A stretch of DNA of 64,000 nt from JAIFLN01 sp964475005 (GTDB lineage Bacteria > Spirochaetota > Spirochaetia > JABEVK01): positions 9,854 through 73,853 of the forward strand of contig CAYYUZ010000002.1 in assembly GCA_964475005.1 (NCBI GenBank). The letters run 5' to 3'. The position numbers were made by a program, and so were the translations under genes. Every line of letters begins with the position of its first letter. Positions within the stretch are counted from its first letter, which is position 1. Under the pieces are notes generated by a model that was given only the letters and a program-made list of their open reading frames with translations, did not search any database and had not been told where the DNA came from. Of the stretch, positions 59,529-64,000 are shown piece after piece.

Positions 59529-61223
59529 TCAGTCCGTTTTGAACCGCGTGGCCAGAGCGACAAGATCCTCAAGGAGCTGCTTGTTGGTTTGGGTATGCTC
59601 AGAGATCGAATGGATGGCCATCGTGGTGTCGCGGATGCCCTGGGAAATCTCAGCAGAACTCGAATGCACGGTCTGGCTGATCTCCTTGAGCGCCTGGATG
59701 CGTTCCTGAACCGCTCTTGTATCCTTATCGATTTCACGCGCGTGGTTGGTCACGTTCTCGTTGAGCTGCGACGCAGCCCCGAGAATTCTGACGGTTTCAT
59801 CGACGGTTCGCGAAGATTCATGGATGGAATCGACAGTCCTCTGCGACTGCGCCTCTGCGCTCGAAATCGTTGAGTTAAGACCCTCGAAACTCTTCTCGAC
59901 TTCTTGCGAAGAATGGAAGATCTCCTGGATGATCTTCATCATGACGCCGATGTCGGCTTGAGTCTGTTTGGCCTGAACCGCAGAACTCTCGGCCAGATTG
60001 CGGATTTCCTCAGAGACGACGGAGAACCCCTTTCCGGCCTCACCCGCGTGCGCCGCTTCGATGGCCGCGTTCATGGCCAGCATGTTCGTTCTAGCAGCGA
60101 TGTCGCCGATGGCCTCGGTGGCACCCACGAGGCTGTCGGAACGCGAAAAGATCTCGTTAATTTTGCTGTTGACCTCGGCGAGGAGTCCCTTGCTTTCCAG
60201 GTTGGCCTTCGCGATCTGCGTGAACAGCCGCGCGTCGGCCATCACCGATTCACGCACCAGCCCCAAGCCGTCGGTGATCTTCGAGACGGAATCGACAACC
60301 CGGATCAGAGTGTCGCTCTGCTCCATAACGCTGTACTGCTGGCTGGAGAGCCTCGTGACCATGCCGTCGAGGGTCTTGACGACCGTGTTTACACTTTCGG
60401 TTTGCACGTCGATGTTCTTCACAATAGAGACAACGTTTGTGTTGATCTCGTGTGCTCCCGAGGCAGTTTCCTGGGTATTGCTCGCTAAGCTATTGGTACT
60501 TTCCTGCAACCGCGTGCCGATGGAAACCAGCTGGCGAATCATGGCGGCCAGCTTCTCTCGAAACTGATTGAAGTACTGGGCAATCAAACCGATTTCGTCC
60601 TTGGAAACTACAGGAACCTTGATCGTGAGGTCACCTTCTCCCTGGCTGATCTGCGCCAGAACCTTGTCGAGACCCGAAAGCGGACGCTTGACCATCACGT
60701 TCATCAACGCAGCGATCAAAAGGGCCAACAAAACATTCGTGATGATGATCAGCGCAACTTCGAAGAGGACCTGTCCCCGAACCCGTTCGAAGATTTGGCC
60801 ATAGCTGACTTCGAGAATGACTTTGCCGACAACGGTGCTTCGGTCTTTGACGTCGGCAGACAGACTGATGTCGCCCTTGGGAATCTTTGCCGGGTCGGGC
60901 GACGAGGAGAGTTCGCCGTTGATCCAAGCGCTTTCGGTCACCGTGGAGTCGGTTTTGTCGGTGACCTTGGCATAGACGATGATATGGCCCTGCATCTCGC
61001 CTTGAATCACAAAGTCGGCCTCGTCGAGCGCTTTGTTGACTACGGGATAGGCCAAATTGTGCGCCAGGCGGTTGAGCGCCGCGTGAGACTCGGCCTGAAT
61101 CTGAGCCACCTCGGTTAGCCCGATGGTGACAATCCGCAACACTCCGCTGGCCAGCAAGACCAGCGAGATGCAGACTCCAGCGATGACGATGAACTTGACG
61201 GAAAGTGATCGTGCTTTGGCCAT
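59529..61223 (-). CDS. Methyl-accepting chemotaxis protein in a sugar-importer operon
   Basis: 564 residues from the ATG at 61223, after GGGAGGAG. Membrane helices near residues 10-32 and 170-195 enclose a periplasmic sensor of about 140 residues, shaped like a single Cache-type domain (HIIVYAKVTDKTDSTVTES). HAMP and signalling domain follow with tip AARTNMLAMNAAIEAAHAGE. It lies 42 bases after the sugar permease gene, on the same strand and with its own strong ribosome site, so it is probably made with the importer and may sense its sugar. Confidence 0.92.
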   Translation of the reverse strand: MAKARSLSVKFIVIAGVCISLVLLASGVLRIVTIGLTEVAQIQAESHAALNRLAHNLAYPVVNKALDEADFVIQGEMQGHIIVYAKVTDKTDSTVTESAWINGELSSSPDPAKIPKGDISLSADVKDRSTVVGKVILEVSYGQIFERVRGQVLFEVALIIITNVLLALLIAALMNVMVKRPLSGLDKVLAQISQGEGDLTIKVPVVSKDEIGLIAQYFNQFREKLAAMIRQLVSIGTRLQESTNSLASNTQETASGAHEINTNVVSIVKNIDVQTESVNTVVKTLDGMVTRLSSQQYSVMEQSDTLIRVVDSVSKITDGLGLVRESVMADARLFTQIAKANLESKGLLAEVNSKINEIFSRSDSLVGATEAIGDIAARTNMLAMNAAIEAAHAGEAGKGFSVVSEEIRNLAESSAVQAKQTQADIGVMMKIIQEIFHSSQEVEKSFEGLNSTISSAEAQSQRTVDSIHESSRTVDETVRILGAASQLNENVTNHAREIDKDTRAVQERIQALKEISQTVHSSSAEISQGIRDTTMAIHSISEHTQTNKQLLEDLVALATRFKTD

Positions 61224-61265
61224 CGCTCCTCCCTTGCTGTCCTACAGGCTCCTCTTTACTCGAAA

Positions 61266-62453
61266 TCAGCGTTTAACGCGACGGGTAGCCACGTCGAAAA
61301 TGACCGCCAAGGCCAGAACGGCACCGCGGACGACGTACTGCAGCGACTCGTCGACGCCCATCAAGTTCATGCCGTTTCGCAGCGACATATAGACCAAGGC
61401 GCCGACCATGGAACCCGTAATCTTGCCCACGCCGCCTGCCGCCGAGACACCGCCGATGTAGGCTGCCGCGATTGCGTCCAACTCGAACAACGTGCCACCC
61501 GTCGGGCCAGCCGACTGTAACCGCGACGAGAACAAAATGCCGGCCAAGGCTGACAAGAGTCCCATCGATCCAAACACGAGCAGGGTGATGTTGCTGACGC
61601 TGATACCCGAAAGTTCAGCGGCTTCTGGGTTGCCGCCAACGGCGTAGATGTGACGGCCCAAAATGGTCTGCCGAGAAACCCAGTCATAGATGCCAACCAC
61701 AACGAGCATGACAACGACTGTCCAGCCCATTCCGTTGTAGCCAGCGAGCTTCCAGGTAATGAAACCAATGGCGGCAGAAATCAAAACTAGCTTGAGGACC
61801 AGCATGTCGGTCGGGATGACGTCAAATTGGTAGGACTTCTTTTGCTTTCTCGACCGGAGATCGGAGATGATGAACCAAATCACGGCCAAAACTCCCAACA
61901 GCAGGGTGACCTTGTGCAGGCCGGGCAGGAAGGGACTGTCATCGGGGAAGAAGTCCGGAATGCTGCCGTTGCCCAGCGCCACGAAGGCGGGATCGGAAAT
62001 GTTGATGGTTCCCGTCGATGTGGTCGACAGCAAAAGGAAGCCGCGGTAAATCAACCAACCGGCCAACGAAGCGACAAACGAGGGGATTCCCAGTTTCGCC
62101 ACCGGCAGGGCCGTCAGCAGACCGGCCAGGATTCCCAGAAGCAAGACCGCGGGGACCACGATCAAAATGGACCAGTGAAGGACACTCAGCCCGATCGCGG
62201 CGACGGCGCCGAGAAATCCGGCCAAGAACCCGACAGACAAGTCAATGTGCCGAATGACGATGACCAAGGTCATGCCGACGGCCAAAACGGCAATGTAGCC
62301 CGTTTGATTCATCAAGTCAGCGATGTTGCGGGACGACAAGAACAAGCCGTTGGTCGCGATCGTAAAGATCGTCATAATCACGAACAGGGCGATAAACATC
62401 CCATAGTCGCGGATGTTTTTGTTGAGGGCTTTTTGCAGATCTTGGGTGGTCAC
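61266..62453 (-). CDS. ABC sugar permease, XylH/GguB type
   Basis: 395 residues, the long form of CUT2 permeases as in xylose (XylH) and multiple-sugar (GguB) systems, with 10 or more predicted helices. The family segment is VIVIRHIDLSVGFLAGFLGA and the C-terminal half has AAYIGGVSAAGGVGKITGSM. It lies 30 bases after the ATPase gene and 42 before a chemoreceptor gene. No binding-protein gene is inside the window; it may be further upstream, beyond the right edge. Confidence 0.9.
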   Translation of the reverse strand: MTTQDLQKALNKNIRDYGMFIALFVIMTIFTIATNGLFLSSRNIADLMNQTGYIAVLAVGMTLVIVIRHIDLSVGFLAGFLGAVAAIGLSVLHWSILIVVPAVLLLGILAGLLTALPVAKLGIPSFVASLAGWLIYRGFLLLSTTSTGTINISDPAFVALGNGSIPDFFPDDSPFLPGLHKVTLLLGVLAVIWFIISDLRSRKQKKSYQFDVIPTDMLVLKLVLISAAIGFITWKLAGYNGMGWTVVVMLVVVGIYDWVSRQTILGRHIYAVGGNPEAAELSGISVSNITLLVFGSMGLLSALAGILFSSRLQSAGPTGGTLFELDAIAAAYIGGVSAAGGVGKITGSMVGALVYMSLRNGMNLMGVDESLQYVVRGAVLALAVIFDVATRRVKR

Positions 62454-62483
62454 GGGCGGGTCTCCTTGGTTTCTTGGTTTCGG

Positions 62484-64000
62484 TTAGCTTGTCGCAAGAT
62501 GCATGATCTTTTCCTGGTCAGCTTCTTCCCGGGAAAGTTCACCGGCGATCCGGCCCGCCGAAACGACGTAGATGCGGTCGCTCATTCCCAAAACCTCGGG
62601 AAGTTCCGACGAGATCATGATGATGCTCATTCCCTGTTCGACCAGACGATTCATGATGGTGTAAATCTCATACTTCGCACCCACGTCGATACCGCGCGAC
62701 GGTTCATCGAGAATGAGAATCTTGGGCTCGACGAAGAGCCACTTGGCGATCGACACCTTCTGCTGGTTACCGCCGGAAAGGTTCACGACAGTCTGTTCAA
62801 CGCTCGGGGTCTTGATCTTTAGGGCATTTTTGTAGTCGTTGGCTTCTTTGACTTCACGGTTGGCGTCGAGAATTCCGCGGTTGGAAACCTTTTCGAGGTT
62901 CGCCAGGGTGATGTTCGACTTGATGTCTTGAATCAGGATGAGGCCGTTGCCTTTGCGATCTTCCGACGCGTAAGCCAAACCGGCTTGAATCGCCTCCCCG
63001 GGATGCTTGAAGCGCTTCTTTTGTTGATGAAAGGTCATCTCGCCGCGAAGCTCATAACCATCGGGATTGCCAAACAGGCTCTTGGCGAGTTCGGTTCGTC
63101 CCGAGCCCATCAGACCGGCGAAGCCGATGATTTCACCTTTGTGCAGATTGAATTGAATGTCCTTCAGAACGGCACGGCCAAGTTTGGGACTGTAGGCGTT
63201 CCAGTTCCTCACGTCGAGCACCACTTCGTCGGTAACGCAGTTGCCGCGGGCAGGATAGATCTTGTGAATTTCACGTCCAACCATGTTCTTGATCAGAACC
63301 GACTCAGAAACTTGGCCTTTTCTGGCATCGAGGGTGCAAATGGTCTTGCCGTCACGCAACACCGTGACGGTGTCGGCGATCTCGATGACTTCCTTCAGAC
63401 GATGCGAGATCAACACCGAGGTGATGCCGTTCTTCTGCAGGTCTTTGATCAGCAAAAGGAGATTTTCTGCGTCGTCCTCGTTGAGAGCCGCGGTGGGTTC
63501 ATCGAGGATGAGGAGTTTGACGTTCTTACACAGGGCCTTGGCAATTTCGACAAGCTGCTGCTGGCCAATACCGAGGTCTTTGATGAGCGCTTCGGGATTC
63601 ACCTTGAGGCCCACACGCTTGAGCATCTCGGTGGCTTTCTTCACCGTTTCGTTCCAATCGACTGTGACCCCAAGACCATGGGTGATTTCTTGTCCCATGA
63701 GGATGTTTTCGTAGACGGAAAGCTCGGGAAACAGAGCGAGTTCCTGGTAGATGATGGCGATGCCCGCGTGTTCACTGTCAGAAATACCGCGGAAGGACTG
63801 AACCTCTCCACGAAAAAGGATGTCTCCCGTGTAGGTGCCATGCGAGTGGACGCCGCTGAGAACCTTCATGAGAGTCGACTTTCCTGCGCCGTTTTCACCG
63901 ACGAGACAGTGGATCTCGCCTTCGGCGACCTGGAAGCTGACGTTGTCGAGGGCTTTCACCCCGGGGAAGGTTTTGGAAATCGAACGCATTTCAAGGATGT
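62484..64000 (-). CDS. ABC sugar importer ATPase, XylG/GguA type (5' end cut by window edge)
   Basis: 505 codons visible. The frame stays open to the right edge (ILE before MRSISKTFPG), so the true start lies outside the window by a few codons. Two ABC domains: the first with Walker A GENGAGKSTLMK and Walker B LLILDEPTAAL; the second with degenerate P-loop GLMGSGRTE, signature LSGGNQQKVSIAKW and Walker B ILILDEPSRGID. Powers sugar import through the XylH-like permease. Confidence 0.94.
   Translation of the reverse strand, partial: ILEMRSISKTFPGVKALDNVSFQVAEGEIHCLVGENGAGKSTLMKVLSGVHSHGTYTGDILFRGEVQSFRGISDSEHAGIAIIYQELALFPELSVYENILMGQEITHGLGVTVDWNETVKKATEMLKRVGLKVNPEALIKDLGIGQQQLVEIAKALCKNVKLLILDEPTAALNEDDAENLLLLIKDLQKNGITSVLISHRLKEVIEIADTVTVLRDGKTICTLDARKGQVSESVLIKNMVGREIHKIYPARGNCVTDEVVLDVRNWNAYSPKLGRAVLKDIQFNLHKGEIIGFAGLMGSGRTELAKSLFGNPDGYELRGEMTFHQQKKRFKHPGEAIQAGLAYASEDRKGNGLILIQDIKSNITLANLEKVSNRGILDANREVKEANDYKNALKIKTPSVEQTVVNLSGGNQQKVSIAKWLFVEPKILILDEPSRGIDVGAKYEIYTIMNRLVEQGMSIIMISSELPEVLGMSDRIYVVSAGRIAGELSREEADQEKIMHLATS

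Noticed and set aside
1..64000. CRISPR arrays, insertion sequences, phage genes, tRNA or rRNA genes
   Set aside because: No spaced repeats, transposase or integrase motifs, cloverleaf-like or rRNA-like sequences were recognised; tRNA absence was judged by eye only.

Overview
The window is a gene-dense (about 95% coding), moderately high-GC bacterial chromosome segment with no rRNA, tRNA, CRISPR array or recognisable mobile element. The mix of genes suggests a free-living, fermentative, chemotactic spirochaete (Spirochaetota): many binding-protein-dependent sugar ABC systems, three large methyl-accepting chemotaxis proteins, an envelope protein that joins FlgD-type Ig repeats to an OmpA domain, pyruvate phosphate dikinase, glycyl radical enzymes (hence anaerobic or microaerobic life) and a large set of AraC, DeoR, LacI and TetR sugar regulators. 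The taxon is inferred from gene content, not from a marker gene.

Region by region. 1-3.75 kb: a patatin-like lipase cut by the left edge, a WYL regulator and a chemoreceptor. 3.8-13.3 kb: a carbohydrate-uptake cluster with a MalFG-type ABC importer (binding protein plus two permeases, no ATPase gene), a YesM/YesN-type two-component system, a second lipoprotein sugar-binding protein, and a GH31 alpha-glycosidase with a divergent AraC regulator. 14.3-20.3 kb: a DHA2 efflux pump, an orphan protein, pyruvate phosphate dikinase and an isoaspartyl methyltransferase. 20.3-23.3 kb: a TetR-GH3 beta-glucosidase operon. 23.3-29.9 kb: an Rbs-type importer operon (binding protein, ATPase, two permeases, HAD phosphatase) and its divergent LacI regulator, with a lac-like operator between them.

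29.9-48.8 kb is the most unusual part. Within 19 kb there are two glycyl radical enzyme (GRE) systems, each with its own activase, two GMC-family flavin oxidoreductases, a Gfo/Idh/MocA dehydrogenase, a ribulose-phosphate-epimerase-like TIM barrel with altered metal ligands, a classical ROK kinase, an atypical ROK/ASKHA protein with a 185-residue extra N-terminal domain, two DeoR and two AraC regulators and one secreted repeat protein. It looks like a sugar- or polyol-catabolic island in which oxidation/reduction, epimerisation, phosphorylation and radical dehydration or lyase chemistry are combined. No aldehyde dehydrogenase or microcompartment shell gene is present to reveal the GRE products.

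48.8-55.4 kb holds an envelope operon (FlgD-Ig/OmpA protein, a 68-residue protein, an FtsX-like permease) divergent from an OmpR-type two-component system; the two -35 boxes abut inside a perfect palindrome. 55.4-64 kb has two more chemoreceptors, a TetR-MFS pair, and a XylH/XylG-type sugar importer whose operon also carries a chemoreceptor; its ATPase gene runs off the right edge. Several regulator genes have a -10 box only 5-10 bases from the start codon and so probably give leaderless or nearly leaderless mRNAs.
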